A DNA stretch of 64,000 bases from Robbsia betulipollinis (GCF_026624755.1 NZ_JAPMXC010000001.1:186001-250000); one strand, 5' to 3'. Numbered from the stretch's first letter, positions 1-9,022 are shown. The notes: a model not told the origin generated them from the sequence alone. Made by a program: numbers and translations.

Positions 1-277
1 GGCCCACGCCCTGGCTCACCGCGCCGTCGCGCAGCATCGTGGGCATCGCGAGCGCGTCGCGCAGCGCCTGCCGCGCCACCGCATCGAAATGGCGGTCGTC
101 GAAAGTTTCGCCGACCGCCGGTAGCCGGCCCAGCCAGTCTTCGGCCGTGCGGCTCTTCGCCAGCAGCGCGCCCTGCCGGTCGAAACAGAGCAGCGCACCG
201 TGGGACTGAATGCTGCCCAGCGCGTGAATGGGCTCGTGCTCGCAATTCGCGATCGCTTCCGTCAACTTGTCATGCAT
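1..277 (-). CDS. bacteriophytochrome-like PAS_2 domain protein, N-terminal part (cut by window edge)
   Basis: The reverse strand reads an open frame from ATG at 277 to the window edge, giving 92 residues. It begins MHDKLTEAIANCEHEPIHAL and continues into GSIQSHGALL. This C-x-x-EPIH plus GSIQ-HG-LL pattern is the hallmark of the N-terminal PAS_2 domain of bacterial phytochromes, and Cys12 sits where the biliverdin-binding cysteine of BphP proteins lies. Such proteins are normally red/far-red light sensors joined to a histidine kinase or a GGDEF/EAL output. The output domain and the GAF/PHY domains are outside the window, so whether it really binds a bilin and what it signals to cannot be judged. 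Confidence 0.75.
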   Translation of the reverse strand, partial: MHDKLTEAIANCEHEPIHALGSIQSHGALLCFDRQGALLAKSRTAEDWLGRLPAVGETFDDRHFDAVARQALRDALAMPTMLRDGAVSQGVG

Positions 278-491
278 GAATGCTTGTCTCTGAAATGTCG
301 GCGACATACCGCTATGCCGCCGCACGGAACACGAACGCAAGCACGAACGCAAGCGTGCCGTTTGCCGGTTTCATCCTATTTTAACGCCGGACGGGAAACG
401 GGTCGCGCGCCCGAAACGCCTGTTGCATCGGTCCGCCACGTAAGAAATTTACCGTTCAGTACGATGTCGGATTCCGCGCGGTTGTGCTACC

Positions 492-615
492 CTTCAGGCC
501 TCTTTGGGGAGTAGCCGGCTTCCGCCTCGCGGAAGCGCTCATATCAACACACTCGGCCAGGCGCCGTGGTATGAGCAACCGTCGTGGTTGGCAAGACCAT
601 CGATATGTGGACGTT
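492..615 (+). promoter_or_regulatory. yybP-ykoY (Mn2+) riboswitch upstream of mntP
   Basis: The leader contains the conserved blocks of this riboswitch class in the right order. GGGGAGTAGCC lies near 507, followed by a GC hairpin, then ATCAACACACTCGG near 543, then a variable stem, and finally GGTTGGCAAGACCATCG near 587-603. The downstream gene is MntP, the classic client in proteobacteria, where Mn2+ binding turns expression on. Boundaries are approximate because the P1 stem was not folded by computer. Confidence 0.85.
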
Positions 616-618
616 CCC

Positions 619-655
619 GGTCGGGCGCGCCGTATGTCATGGATTCTGCCCGACC
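619..655 (+). promoter_or_regulatory. inverted repeat between riboswitch and mntP start (possible expression platform)
   Basis: GGTCGGGC (619-626) and GCCCGACC (648-655) form a perfect 8-bp stem between the riboswitch core and the mntP ATG at 669. No U-tract follows, so it does not look like an intrinsic terminator. Its place just before the start codon suggests translational control, by exposing or hiding the start region. This role is inferred from position only. Confidence 0.5.
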
Positions 656-668
656 CGAATGCTACGCC

Positions 669-1238
669 ATGAATATTGCTTCGACCCTTTTACTTGCCTT
701 GGCGATGTCGACCGATGCGTTTGCCGCCGCCGTGGGCAAGGGAGCGGCACTGCACCGGCCCCGACTTCGAGAAGCGCTCAAGACGGGCGTGATCTTCGGC
801 GTGATCGAGGCCATCACCCCGCTGGTCGGCTGGGGGCTGGGACGCGCCGCGGCGCCCTACGTCATGTCCTGGGACCACTGGCTGGCGTTCGGCCTGTTGA
901 CGATTCTCGGCCTGCGCATGATTCGCTCGGGCTTCACCGCTCCGGAAGTCACTGAAGAAAAGCCCGACAGTCATTCCTTCTGGGTGTTGGCGCTGACCGG
1001 GCTGGCGACCAGCATCGATGCCATGGCGGTAGGCGCGGGTCTGGCCTTTATCGACGTGGACATCGTGTCCACCGCCGCGACCATCGGTTTCGCGACCATG
1101 ATCATGGTTACGATCGGTTTCATGGTCGGAAAAATGCTCGGCGTGATGGTTGGCCGACGTGCGGAAATTGGCGGCGGTCTGATTCTGATCGGCATCGGTT
1201 CGGTGATCCTCGCGGAACATCTGGGCTACATGTCGTGA
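669..1238 (+). CDS. mntP: MntP manganese efflux pump
   Basis: A 189-residue hydrophobic protein with about six membrane segments and the internal two-fold repeat of the MntP (DUF204) family. The motif [15 protein letters not shown] near residues 10-24 is echoed by [14 protein letters not shown] near 115-130. MntP exports Mn2+ across the inner membrane when manganese is in excess. The open frame extends upstream to 504, but that part runs through the riboswitch and has no membrane character. The ATG at 669, which gives the canonical [18 protein letters not shown] start, is therefore chosen. Regulation by the upstream Mn2+ riboswitch is well supported. Confidence 0.93.
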   Translation: MNIASTLLLALAMSTDAFAAAVGKGAALHRPRLREALKTGVIFGVIEAITPLVGWGLGRAAAPYVMSWDHWLAFGLLTILGLRMIRSGFTAPEVTEEKPDSHSFWVLALTGLATSIDAMAVGAGLAFIDVDIVSTAATIGFATMIMVTIGFMVGKMLGVMVGRRAEIGGGLILIGIGSVILAEHLGYMS

Positions 1239-1387
1239 GACCGTTGACAGCGGCCGGTCGCGAAAGGAGCCAGACTCCGGCGCATCCGGCCCGGCAATGG
1301 ATATCAGTCGTTTTTTAGATGAAACCGGCCGCGGAGCGCAAAGCGCTGCTGCTACACTCGGCCTACACCACAGATTTAGACGACATC

Positions 1388-2350
1388 ATGGGTTTCGAAG
1401 AACTTGCAGCACTCAAGCAACAGTTGAGCAAACGCACGCAGGCCGCCAAGCCGGAACGCGCGGACACGCAGGGCGCGGCGCGTGCCGCTGTCGCATCCGA
1501 AGGCACGGCCGCGGCCGCGCCGCGTCCGCCGCGCCGGCAAACGCCCGGATCCCATGGGCAAAATGCTGGAAAGCCCGGCGCGCATCGCGGTCCTCGCTCG
1601 GGAGGCAGTGCTTCCGCCGAAGGACAGGCGCCGGCGGGCGCGCAGCGCAATGAACGGCGTACGGATTCCCGCGCGTCGAAACGCGCCGAAGGGCCGGCCA
1701 GCGAAGGCGTGCGTCATCGCGCTCAGCAGCGTGACACGCCGCGTGTCGGACAACGCCAGGACGCCAGGCGCCCTACTACGCCGGTCGATCCGGTTGTCAT
1801 TACCATCGGGCAGTTGCAAAAGCGCTTCCCGAAGGCCTTTCCGAAGAATCCCCTGCCCAAGGTGCCGTTGAAACTGGGCATCAGCAAGGATCTGTTGGCG
1901 CAGGCCGAGTCCCTGGCGTTGAGCGAAGCGGAGTTGCTGGAGGCGATCAAGGTTTGGTGCCAGGGAAACCGTTACTGGTCGTCTATGACGAAGGATTCCC
2001 CGCGTGTCGACCTCGCTGGGGAGCCGGAAGGCACGGTCACGCCGGAACAGGCGTCGCGCGCGCGCAGCCTGTCGGCGACGCATCGGCGCGCCAAGCGTCC
2101 CGCCGTGAAGAAGACCGAGCCCGCCGCGGCGGATGCCGGCCTGGGCGGCGAGACGCCGACACCCCCGCCCGAGCAGGCGGCGGAATCGGCGGATCCGACG
2201 GATGGCATGATGCCCGCTTCCGAATCCGTCGATCGTGTGGTCGAAAACGCATCTTCCGTGGCGCAATCAGCGCAATCAGTCGATGCGTCGTCGAATGCGC
2301 ATGACGCCAGCGCGGGTCCGGCATCGGATCATCCTGCCGCCGTGGTGTGA
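1388..2350 (+). CDS. proQ: ProQ/FinO-domain RNA chaperone
   Basis: Encodes about 320 residues. The N-terminal 120 or so are low-complexity and basic (Arg, Ala, Gly, Pro rich). A ProQ/FinO RNA-binding domain follows, recognisable from ITIGQLQKRFPKAFP through the LKLGISKDLL segment to IKVWCQGNRYWSSM. A basic/acidic disordered tail completes the protein. ProQ-family proteins bind structured small RNAs and mRNA 3' ends and control their stability and pairing. The frame is open to an ATG at 1319. The ATG at 1388 (MGFEELAALKQQLSK) is preferred because it matches the start remembered for betaproteobacterial relatives. Neither start has a strong ribosome-binding site. Confidence 0.82.
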   Translation: MGFEELAALKQQLSKRTQAAKPERADTQGAARAAVASEGTAAAAPRPPRRQTPGSHGQNAGKPGAHRGPRSGGSASAEGQAPAGAQRNERRTDSRASKRAEGPASEGVRHRAQQRDTPRVGQRQDARRPTTPVDPVVITIGQLQKRFPKAFPKNPLPKVPLKLGISKDLLAQAESLALSEAELLEAIKVWCQGNRYWSSMTKDSPRVDLAGEPEGTVTPEQASRARSLSATHRRAKRPAVKKTEPAAADAGLGGETPTPPPEQAAESADPTDGMMPASESVDRVVENASSVAQSAQSVDASSNAHDASAGPASDHPAAVV

Positions 2351-2362
2351 TACGCAGTGTGT

Positions 2363-2393
2363 GTTTGCCGTCGCCGTGATGGCGGCGGCAAAC
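2363..2393 (+). terminator. strong hairpin after proQ, no U-tract
   Basis: GTTTGCCGTCGCC and GGCGGCGGCAAAC form a 13-bp stem (one position is G-U in RNA) with a 5-nt loop, 12 nt after the proQ stop. No run of T follows. It may protect the mRNA 3' end or act in Rho-dependent termination, and could itself be a ProQ-bound structure. The terminator label is tentative. Confidence 0.45.
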
Positions 2394-2447
2394 AGGGCTG
2401 CGCGTGAAGAATGAAATCCGGGCGGGTTCGGCGGCACTGTCATTTCT

Positions 2448-2475
2448 GGTGTGCGGTGTGCGGTGTGCGGTGTGT
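2448..2475. repeat. heptanucleotide tandem repeat, four copies
   Basis: GGTGTGC is repeated three times, followed by a fourth unit GGTGTGT, in the proQ-marC intergenic space. It is not inside a recognised gene. Copy number could vary by replication slippage. Confidence 0.7.
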
Positions 2476-2555
2476 GAAGCTGGATTGTATTTTTTTGAGT
2501 TCTTAGACTGTTAGTTGCTTATTTTGGTTTGCTTCGGCATTTCGCAACCGCAGGC

Positions 2556-3236
2556 TTACCCTGTTGACGTCACGTCATGCGCGCCGATCAAGGGCCCGAG
2601 AAAATCCGAGATCCCGGTGAGCATGATCTGCACGCCCACGCAGAGCAGCAGAAAGGCCGACACGCGTATCGCGACCTTCGTACCTTCGATGCCCAGATAT
2701 CTTGAAAAGATGTTCGCGCGGCTATAGGTCCAGTAGATCACCACGCCGACCAGCAGCGAAATGCACAGCGATGCCACGATCGACAGCAGAAATTCGGAGA
2801 ATTTATGACTGCGGTTGGCGTTCAGGGCAATCGCCGTCGCGATCGCACCGGGTCCGGTGGTCAGCGGCACGGTGAGCGGGAAGAATGCTTTCGACATCGC
2901 ATTGTCGGAGTCGACATTCTTCACGGCGCCGACGCTGCGCACGACATCCGGCGCATTCAGCATTTTCCAGCCGCTCACCGCCACGGCGAGACCGCCGCCG
3001 ATACGTAGCGCCTGCATCGAGATGCCGAAAAAATGGAGAATGGGGGTGCCGACGAAAAACGCCACGCAGAGGACGCAGACCGCGTTGATCGCGATCTTTT
3101 TCGCGAGCGCGTCGCGTTCGTCGTCGCTGAGGGTTTCCGTGCGTTCGAGAAACACGAAGGCGATCGCGAACGGGTTGACGATGCTGATCAGACCGGTAAA
3201 GCCGAACAGTATTTCCGAGACCAATCCGAACGCCAT
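2556..3236 (-). CDS. MarC family integral membrane protein
   Basis: A 226-residue protein with about six membrane spans that fits the MarC/UPF0056 family. Supporting features are the N-terminal GLISIVNPFAIAFVFL segment and a central GPGAIATAIAL stretch typical of the family. Its function is unresolved; the old link to multiple antibiotic resistance has not held up. The frame extends to a GTG at 3251. The ATG at 3236 is preferred because GGAGCAGGG lies just before it as a ribosome-binding site. It is convergent with proQ. Confidence 0.88.
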   Translation of the reverse strand: MAFGLVSEILFGFTGLISIVNPFAIAFVFLERTETLSDDERDALAKKIAINAVCVLCVAFFVGTPILHFFGISMQALRIGGGLAVAVSGWKMLNAPDVVRSVGAVKNVDSDNAMSKAFFPLTVPLTTGPGAIATAIALNANRSHKFSEFLLSIVASLCISLLVGVVIYWTYSRANIFSRYLGIEGTKVAIRVSAFLLLCVGVQIMLTGISDFLGPLIGAHDVTSTG

Positions 3237-3396
3237 CGCCCTGCTCCGCACAGTCCATTACATAGAGTGCACGTCGCCGGATGGCCCGCCACGGGAACGG
3301 CGCGCCACGCCGTTTCGAGCATGCGCGCCTAGGGTAACAGGGCGGTCTTCATCGCGTAAAGCGCATGCCTACCGACCCCTGTGCCGAAAAAACCAC

Positions 3397-4008
3397 TTAC
3401 ATCGGCGGCGCGACGCCGTCCTTCTCGACGACGACGCGCTGACCGACGAAGGCACCGCCCTCGCCCGGCGTGGCTACGACGAATACCTTCTTGCCCTTGA
3501 GCAGGTCCGCGCGCGTCGCGGACGCGAACGTGACGACCGGCACGTTCTCGGGAACCGTGACGTTGTTGGTGCCGCCCTTGTACGACAGCTTGAGGTCACG
3601 CCCGTTCGTCGACTGCACGACCGTATCGACATTCGCATTGGTCATCGTGCTGTTGTCGCCGAGATCCCACGCATAGTGACCCTCGCCCGTGCCGCGCGCC
3701 GATTCCGGGAACACGACGACTTCCTTCGCCGTGAGCTTGCCGTCGACGCCCGTGGTCGCCGCCGTACCGACGAAGGAACCCGGCTTGATGTCCGACAGCT
3801 TGATGTTCTTCACCGCCGAAACCGGCGTCGTTTCCTTCAGCGCGATCTTGACGTCATCGCCGCTGTTGCGATGTACGACCAGCGTGTCGCCGGTGACGGA
3901 CACGATGCTGCCGCGAATGCGGGACGGCTTGGGGGTGCCCTGTGCGAACGCGCCTGCGGAGAGGGCCAGCGCGATGGCGCCAATAACGATTTTCGTGCGA
4001 TGGGACAT
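3397..4008 (-). CDS. secreted/periplasmic protein of unknown function (DUF5666-like)
   Basis: Encodes 203 residues with a clear Sec signal peptide (MSHRTKIVIGAIALALSAG, probable cleavage after AFA). The mature part is rich in short beta-strand motifs such as RGSIVSVTGDTLVVHRNSGD, resembling small periplasmic beta-barrel domains of the DUF5666 type. That resemblance comes from pattern memory and is weak. The ATG at 4008 is backed by a GGAG ribosome-binding site in TTTGGAGTTTAC. The open frame continues to 4146, but the extra part lacks signal-peptide logic. It lies just downstream of the molybdopterin oxidoreductase gene on the same strand. Confidence 0.6.
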   Translation of the reverse strand: MSHRTKIVIGAIALALSAGAFAQGTPKPSRIRGSIVSVTGDTLVVHRNSGDDVKIALKETTPVSAVKNIKLSDIKPGSFVGTAATTGVDGKLTAKEVVVFPESARGTGEGHYAWDLGDNSTMTNANVDTVVQSTNGRDLKLSYKGGTNNVTVPENVPVVTFASATRADLLKGKKVFVVATPGEGGAFVGQRVVVEKDGVAPPM

Positions 4009-4142
4009 GTAAACTCCAAACAGGTGAAAAAACGGATGATGCAATCTGGGTGAACCGAACATCACGGCAGCCGCGCCGCCCGGCCGAACCGCCGTCGCCA
4101 GCTTGTGCATGGCGCGGTCAAGGCAGTGGACAGGCCGGCGAT

Positions 4143-4940
4143 TCAACTGCCCCCGAACCAGTTATACCCCTGATTCTCCCAATACCCGCCGGTATAGGTG
4201 TTGCCCACCGCGATCGACATGATGTGCTTGGGATTCTTGTAGCCCAGTTTCGTGGGCATTCTCAGCTTCATCGGAAACCCGTACTTGGGCGGCAGGATCT
4301 GGCCGTCGTAGGTGAGCGTCAGCAGCGTCTGCGCATGCAGCGCGGTCGGCATGTCGATGCTCGTCGAATAGTCGTCTGCGCATTTGAACGACACGTATCT
4401 GGCGGTGAGATCCGCGCCCGCGGCCTTGAGAAAATCCGCGAAACGCACGCCGCCCCATTTGCCGATCGCGCTCCATCCTTCGATGCAGATGTGCCGGGTG
4501 ATCTGGCTCTCCTGCCGCAATGCATGCAGTTCGGGGAGCGTCCAGATCTTCTTGCCGTTGGCGAGACCACTGACCTGCAGCTTGTACGTGGCCGGGTCCA
4601 CCTGCGGCACCGAATCGATATCGTAGAACGCGTTGAACGGAAACGGCCGCGTGATCATCGCTTCCGGATAGGTGGGCGCGAGATGGTTCGGATTGAACAT
4701 CCACGCCTGCACCGTGTCGTTGAAGCGCGACATGCGGCGCAGTGCCGTGTTCACCGAGGTGTCGTTCGTGAGGTCGCAGCCGGACAGCATCGCGATACCG
4801 CCCAGCGTCAGGATACGCTGACCGAAGAGACGGCGCGCCGGTGCACCCAGTTCGCCGCGCACATCGGCGATGATGCCGGCCGCGTCGGGCGCGTCGGCTG
4901 GCCGCGCCCGACGCGGCGACGAGGGTTTCTTGAGAGACAT
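4143..4940 (-). CDS. periplasmic sulfite-oxidase-fold molybdopterin oxidoreductase (MsrP-like)
   Basis: Encodes 265 residues of the oxidoreductase molybdopterin-binding (sulfite oxidase/YedY) fold. The motif RHICIEGWSAIGKWGG carries the molybdenum-ligand cysteine at Cys152. Near the C-terminus, KYGFPMKLRMPTKLGYKNPK matches the conserved end of the domain. The N-terminal region has a twin-Arg-like stretch (ARRLFGQRILTLGG) running into MLSGC, so it may be exported and lipid-anchored at Cys55. It is shorter than E. coli MsrP and its substrate is unknown. Protein methionine sulfoxide repair is one possibility, suggested by the neighbouring cytochrome and the HprRS-like regulators. It is probably co-transcribed with the cytochrome b gene 39 nt upstream. 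Confidence 0.72.
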   Translation of the reverse strand: MSLKKPSSPRRARPADAPDAAGIIADVRGELGAPARRLFGQRILTLGGIAMLSGCDLTNDTSVNTALRRMSRFNDTVQAWMFNPNHLAPTYPEAMITRPFPFNAFYDIDSVPQVDPATYKLQVSGLANGKKIWTLPELHALRQESQITRHICIEGWSAIGKWGGVRFADFLKAAGADLTARYVSFKCADDYSTSIDMPTALHAQTLLTLTYDGQILPPKYGFPMKLRMPTKLGYKNPKHIMSIAVGNTYTGGYWENQGYNWFGGS

Positions 4941-4979
4941 GGTGACGGATCCTTGGTCGGCTTGGCGATTCGACGCGTG

Positions 4980-5582
4980 TCAGCGTCCGCGCGTCATCAA
5001 CAGCAGCGAACGCGGCACCAACGCGACCATGACGATATGCACGACGAAGAACGCAACCACGAAAGTCATCGCGAAAAAGTGCACGATGCGGGCGCTGTCG
5101 TAACCGCCCATGAGGTCGCGCAACAACGGAAACTGAACGGACTTCCACACCACCAACCCCGACAGCACCAGCAGGACCAGATCGATGCTGACCGTCAGGT
5201 ACGCGAATTTCTGCACCGCGTTGTAACGCGACAGATCGGCATGACCCAGCCGCCCGCGCAGCGCGGCGACGCCGTCTTCCCAGAGCATGCGGGGGTTGAA
5301 AGGCAGGAAGCGGTTCCGGAACCGCCCGGTGAGCAGATTCATCGCGAGGTAAAAGGCCAGACTGGCGAACAGCAGCCACATCGCCGCGAAGTGCCACAAC
5401 AGCGCCCCGCCCAGCCAGCCGCCCAGTGTCACGCTGCCGGGAAAGGTCAGCGCCGGGAAAATCGGCGAGGCATCGTAGATTCCCAGGCCGCTGCCGACCA
5501 TGACCACCACGGCGAGCGCGGTGAGCCAGTGCGTCAGCCGCACCCACCAGGGTTGAATCGTCAGGTGCGCCGGTTGTTTCAA
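4980..5582 (-). CDS. cytochrome b561-type membrane subunit
   Basis: A 200-residue protein with four predicted membrane helices and the histidine pattern of the di-haem cytochrome b561/b6 domain: WVRLTHWLTA in helix 1, LLWHFAAMWLL in helix 2 and ARIVHFFAMTFVVAFFVVH in the last helices. It should pass quinol electrons to the periplasmic molybdoenzyme encoded just downstream, as MsrQ does for MsrP, although MsrQ itself is a different six-helix family. It is the first gene of a leftward operon, divergent from the response-regulator gene at 5792. A CusR/HprR-like box sits between them. Confidence 0.78.
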   Translation of the reverse strand: MKQPAHLTIQPWWVRLTHWLTALAVVVMVGSGLGIYDASPIFPALTFPGSVTLGGWLGGALLWHFAAMWLLFASLAFYLAMNLLTGRFRNRFLPFNPRMLWEDGVAALRGRLGHADLSRYNAVQKFAYLTVSIDLVLLVLSGLVVWKSVQFPLLRDLMGGYDSARIVHFFAMTFVVAFFVVHIVMVALVPRSLLLMTRGR

Positions 5583-5658
5583 GGAAACCTCTGCAGGAAA
5601 GGCGTGGCAAGATCGTGCATTGATTATAAAAGCAAGCCACTGACTTGCGCATGACCGG

Positions 5659-5680
5659 AAAATGACTTTTTTGTCATGAA
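5659..5680. promoter_or_regulatory. CusR/HprR-type operator palindrome
   Basis: AAAATGAC, then six T, then GTCATGAA. The published E. coli CusR box has the form AAAATGAC-N6-GTCATTTT, and this site matches its half-sites and the 6-nt spacing exactly over TGAC-N6-GTCA. It lies in the divergent region between the cytochrome b/molybdoenzyme operon (start 5582) and a CusR/HprR-family response regulator (start 5792), so it could serve both directions. Confidence 0.7.
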
Positions 5681-5791
5681 ATTCGTGCCGGCAGCGGCGC
5701 CGCTTTCACATAAAATCGCCTGTTTCCCGCTCCGCGCGACAGCCACTGCGCGCGGCGGCCGCTGCGCCGTCCGCTCCTTCCCGCATCCGGC

Positions 5792-6463
5792 ATGACCATT
5801 CTCGTAATCGAAGACGACCGCAAGACCGGCGACTACCTCAAAAAAGGTCTCGGCGAATCGGGCTATCAGGTAGAACTGGCGCGCGACGGCAGCGACGGGC
5901 TGCATCTTGCGCTGAACCACGCGTACCAGTTGATCGTGCTCGATGTGATGCTGCCGGGTCTCGACGGCTGGCAGGTCATGCAGGCGCTGCGCAGCCGCCG
6001 CGACACGCCCGTGCTCTTCCTCACCGCGCGCGACCAACTGCACGACCGCATCCACGGGCTCCAGCTGGGCGCGGACGATTATCTGGTCAAGCCCTTTTCC
6101 TTCGTCGAGCTGCTGCTGCGCGTGCGTACCTTGTTGCGGCGCGGCGCCGGACGCGAATCGGATACCTTCCAGGTCGCGGACCTGCACCTCGACGTGCTGC
6201 GCCGCAAGGTCAGTCGCCAGGGCATGGACATCGTGCTCACCAACAAGGAATTCGCGCTGCTGCATCTGTTCTGCAAGCGGCAGGGGGAGGCGCTGTCGCG
6301 CACGCTGATCGCCTCGGAAGTCTGGGACATGAATTTCGAGAGCGACACGAACGTCGTCGACGTCGCCATCAAGCGGCTGCGCGCCAAGATCGACCAACCC
6401 TTCGAGTTGAAACTGATTCACACCATCCGCAGCATCGGCTATGCATTCGGGGAATCCGCATGA
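5792..6463 (+). CDS. OmpR-family response regulator, CusR/HprR (heavy-metal/redox) type
   Basis: A 223-residue two-domain regulator. The receiver domain spans residues 1-115 with phospho-acceptor Asp51 ([14 protein letters not shown]) and Lys100 ([10 protein letters not shown]). The winged-helix DNA-binding domain ends in the typical [13 protein letters not shown] and TIRSIGYAF. The [14 protein letters not shown] stretch and [10 protein letters not shown] linker are typical of the CusR/CopR/IrlR/HprR branch. Its stop overlaps the kinase start (ATGA), so the pair is translationally coupled. The neighbouring divergent molybdoenzyme operon and the CusR-like box make that operon the likely target. 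This parallels E. coli HprRS (YedVW) and msrPQ, but copper or another metal as signal cannot be excluded. Confidence 0.88.
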   Translation: MTILVIEDDRKTGDYLKKGLGESGYQVELARDGSDGLHLALNHAYQLIVLDVMLPGLDGWQVMQALRSRRDTPVLFLTARDQLHDRIHGLQLGADDYLVKPFSFVELLLRVRTLLRRGAGRESDTFQVADLHLDVLRRKVSRQGMDIVLTNKEFALLHLFCKRQGEALSRTLIASEVWDMNFESDTNVVDVAIKRLRAKIDQPFELKLIHTIRSIGYAFGESA

Positions 6464-7887
6464 GCCGCGGGCGTACGCGCCGGGTGTCGGGCGCGATCTC
6501 GATTACCGCGCGCGTCACATGCCTGTTCGCGCTGATCGCCTCCGTCGCCGTCTGCGCGGTGGGCATGTCCTTCTACGACGCCACCCGGGCGGCGCTCGCC
6601 AAACGCGCCGACTATCAATTGATCGCGCGGGTCGAGCACATGCGCGCGCTCCTGCACGATCTCTACACCGTGCAGCAGATCGAGACGCGGCCCGCGCTAT
6701 TCGAAACCATGCTGGGCGACGAGCAGGACGTGATCGTGTTTCGCCGGCCGGGCGTCCCGCCGTTCATCGACGTCAATCCGGAACACGTGCCGCTGCCGGC
6801 TTTCACGCCGGTTCCCGCGAACCGCGCGGTCACGCTCGGCGCGCTGCGCGAAGGCCGCCGCGGCGACGGCGTGCGCACGCGCTGGCTCGCGGCGAATGCG
6901 CAGATCGGCGGCCATGGAGAGAACGTCGAAATCGTCGCCGCGCATGTGATGACCCAGGAGGAACGGGTGCTGCGCGTCTATCGCGCCCGGGTGTTCTGGA
7001 CCATCGCCGGCGCGGTGCTGGCCGCGGCCCTGTGCGGTTTCTGGGCGCTGCGACGCGGCCTGTCGCCGTTGCGCGAGATGGCCGGCCGCGCGGCCGAGAT
7101 CACGCCGGAGCGTTTGTCCACCCGGCTCGACATCGCGGCATCGCCACCCGAACTGCGTCAACTCGCGCACTCGTTCAACGATATGCTCGACCGGCTCGCA
7201 ACCGGATACCATCGCCTGGTGCAGTTCTCCGCCGACCTCGCGCACGAACTGCGCACACCGATCGGCGTGCTGATCGGACAGACCCAGGTGACGCTGGTGC
7301 ATGCGCGGTCGGCTGCGGAATACCGCAGCGTGCTGGAATCGAATCTCGAAGAACTCGAGCATCTCGCGCGCATCGCCCAGAACATCCTGTTTCTGGCCCA
7401 GGCCGATCACGAAACGCAGCGGATCGAACGCACGACGCTCGATATCGGCGACGAACTGGACACGATCCAGACCTATTTCGAGGGCCTCGCCGACGAACGC
7501 GGATTGCGCTTCGCGCTCCACGCCGCCGGCACGATGCGGGCCCATCCGGTGATGTGCCGGCGCGCCATCAGTAACGTCGTCGTCAACGCGGTGCGCTATG
7601 CGCTGCCGAACACGACGATCACGCTTTCCGGGGAGGACACCAGCGAAGGGGCGGTGATCACCGTCGGCAACCAGGCGGAACCGATTCCCGCCGACCAACT
7701 CGAACGGCTGTTCGATCGCTTCTACCGGGGCGACGACTCGCGCAGCGCCTTCACCGAATCGAGCGGCCTGGGTCTCGCGATCGTTCGCGCCATCCTGACG
7801 CTGCATGGCGGCAGCGCCACGATCGATTGCACGCCGCGGGGCTGGATCACCGTGCGCATGGTATTTCCATGGCCCGCCGCGGCATGA
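6460..7887 (+). CDS. heavy-metal/redox-type sensor histidine kinase
   Basis: A 475-residue inner-membrane kinase. It has one membrane helix near residues 18-38, a periplasmic sensor of about 140 residues, a second helix at 178-198, then a HAMP linker. The HisKA box is [14 protein letters not shown] with His262. The N box reads [10 protein letters not shown] and the ATP-lid glycines lie in [18 protein letters not shown]. The domain order and the [16 protein letters not shown] segment match the CusS/IrlS/HprS family. The start overlaps the regulator stop by 4 nt. The periplasmic domain has no obvious Cys/His metal cluster, which leaves the stimulus open. Confidence 0.88.
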   Translation: MSRGRTRRVSGAISITARVTCLFALIASVAVCAVGMSFYDATRAALAKRADYQLIARVEHMRALLHDLYTVQQIETRPALFETMLGDEQDVIVFRRPGVPPFIDVNPEHVPLPAFTPVPANRAVTLGALREGRRGDGVRTRWLAANAQIGGHGENVEIVAAHVMTQEERVLRVYRARVFWTIAGAVLAAALCGFWALRRGLSPLREMAGRAAEITPERLSTRLDIAASPPELRQLAHSFNDMLDRLATGYHRLVQFSADLAHELRTPIGVLIGQTQVTLVHARSAAEYRSVLESNLEELEHLARIAQNILFLAQADHETQRIERTTLDIGDELDTIQTYFEGLADERGLRFALHAAGTMRAHPVMCRRAISNVVVNAVRYALPNTTITLSGEDTSEGAVITVGNQAEPIPADQLERLFDRFYRGDDSRSAFTESSGLGLAIVRAILTLHGGSATIDCTPRGWITVRMVFPWPAAA

Positions 7888-7944
7888 TCGCCTGATTCTG
7901 TCTGGTTCGATTCTCCTCGGTGCAATTTCCTCTATCATCGATGG

Positions 7945-8970
7945 GTGAAAACCCTCTTCGAATCCGATTGGACCCAGTTGCTCTGGCGCACCGGCGCGGT
8001 GGGCTGGCCCGCGATCGCCATCTGTCTCTTCTTGGGCGTGCACGACGGCCACCGTCTGCAGGCCGTCGTCGCCGCGGGCGGCGCCTTCACCGTCGGTCTG
8101 GGCGCGATGCAGCGCTTCACGCGCTTTTCGCTCGCGCCCATGTTGCTCGCCTGCGTGGGCATGATGGCCTCGGCGTGGGCCGGCTCGATGCTCGGCGGTT
8201 CCGTCGCCGCGCTGCTGCTCGCCAGCGCCGCCTGGGCGGCGGTCACCGGCATCGCCTCGCTGCTGGGTCCAGGCGCCACCTGGATTTCGCTGCAGTGGAG
8301 TATCGCGCTGTTCGTCGCCGGCGGTTTTCCCGGCGCGGCGCAGGCGGTCGACCGTGCGTTGCTGGTGGGCGCCGGCGGCCTGATCCAGATCGCCATCCTC
8401 GGCAGTCTGATTCTGGTATTTCCCGCGCTGCGGCCGCCGGACACGTCGAAGAAATCGATTGCGACCACGCGTCCGGTCGCGCTCGCCACGGCGCTGCGCT
8501 CCTCGCTCAGTTCGGTGCTCGCGTCGGTCGCGGCGTTGGTACTGCTGCTGCGCAACGGTTACTGGGCGCCGATGACCGCGCTCGCCGTGCTGAAACCCTC
8601 GCTGCACGACGAATTCCACAGCGTGCTGCAGCGCTGCCTGGGCACGATCGTCGGCGCAACCATCGCCTCGGGATGCGTCTATCTGAGCCGCGACAACCCG
8701 GTGACGCTGATGACGATGACCTGCGTCCTGGCCGCCTGCGCGTATTCGCTGCAACGCGTGAATTATTTTCTCTTCAGCCTGTGCCTGACCGCCTTCATCG
8801 TGTTTTTATTGTCCGTCGCGCGTCCGCAGGAGCTTGATCTGCTGATACATCGCGTCACCGCGACGCTGCTCGGCTGCGCCGCATCGCTGCTGGTCGATAC
8901 CGTGCTGAAGCAGTTCGGTCTGGATGCGAACCGGCAGTCGCAGGCACCGCAGGCGCAGACCGCGCCGTGA
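7945..8970 (+). CDS. FUSC-family inner membrane protein
   Basis: A 341-residue protein with two blocks of hydrophobic helices. The first lies near residues 15-155 and the second near 175-325, separated by a short hydrophilic linker. The segment RNGYWAPMTALAVLKPS is the recognisable FUSC/AaeB-type motif after the linker, and the LQRCLGTIVGATIAS stretch follows as expected. Family members are aromatic-acid or fusaric-acid efflux components or unassigned membrane proteins. There is no adjacent membrane-fusion or outer-membrane partner, so efflux is uncertain. The start is a GTG, 57 nt after the kinase stop, so it may be carried on the same transcript. Confidence 0.72.
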   Translation: MKTLFESDWTQLLWRTGAVGWPAIAICLFLGVHDGHRLQAVVAAGGAFTVGLGAMQRFTRFSLAPMLLACVGMMASAWAGSMLGGSVAALLLASAAWAAVTGIASLLGPGATWISLQWSIALFVAGGFPGAAQAVDRALLVGAGGLIQIAILGSLILVFPALRPPDTSKKSIATTRPVALATALRSSLSSVLASVAALVLLLRNGYWAPMTALAVLKPSLHDEFHSVLQRCLGTIVGATIASGCVYLSRDNPVTLMTMTCVLAACAYSLQRVNYFLFSLCLTAFIVFLLSVARPQELDLLIHRVTATLLGCAASLLVDTVLKQFGLDANRQSQAPQAQTAP

Positions 8971-9022
8971 CGGCCCGGCTTGCTCCGGGCCGCGGCCAAC
9001 CACCTGTTACCCCCACACCGCC

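Noticed and set aside
4143-5582. Firm assignment as msrPQ
   Set aside because: The membrane partner is a four-helix b561-type cytochrome, not MsrQ, and the molybdoenzyme is short, so only MsrP-like is claimed.
6697-8754. A 685-codon minus-strand frame opposite the sensor kinase and FUSC genes
   Set aside because: Antisense shadow with Arg/Gln/His-rich composition; the kinase motifs are on the plus strand.
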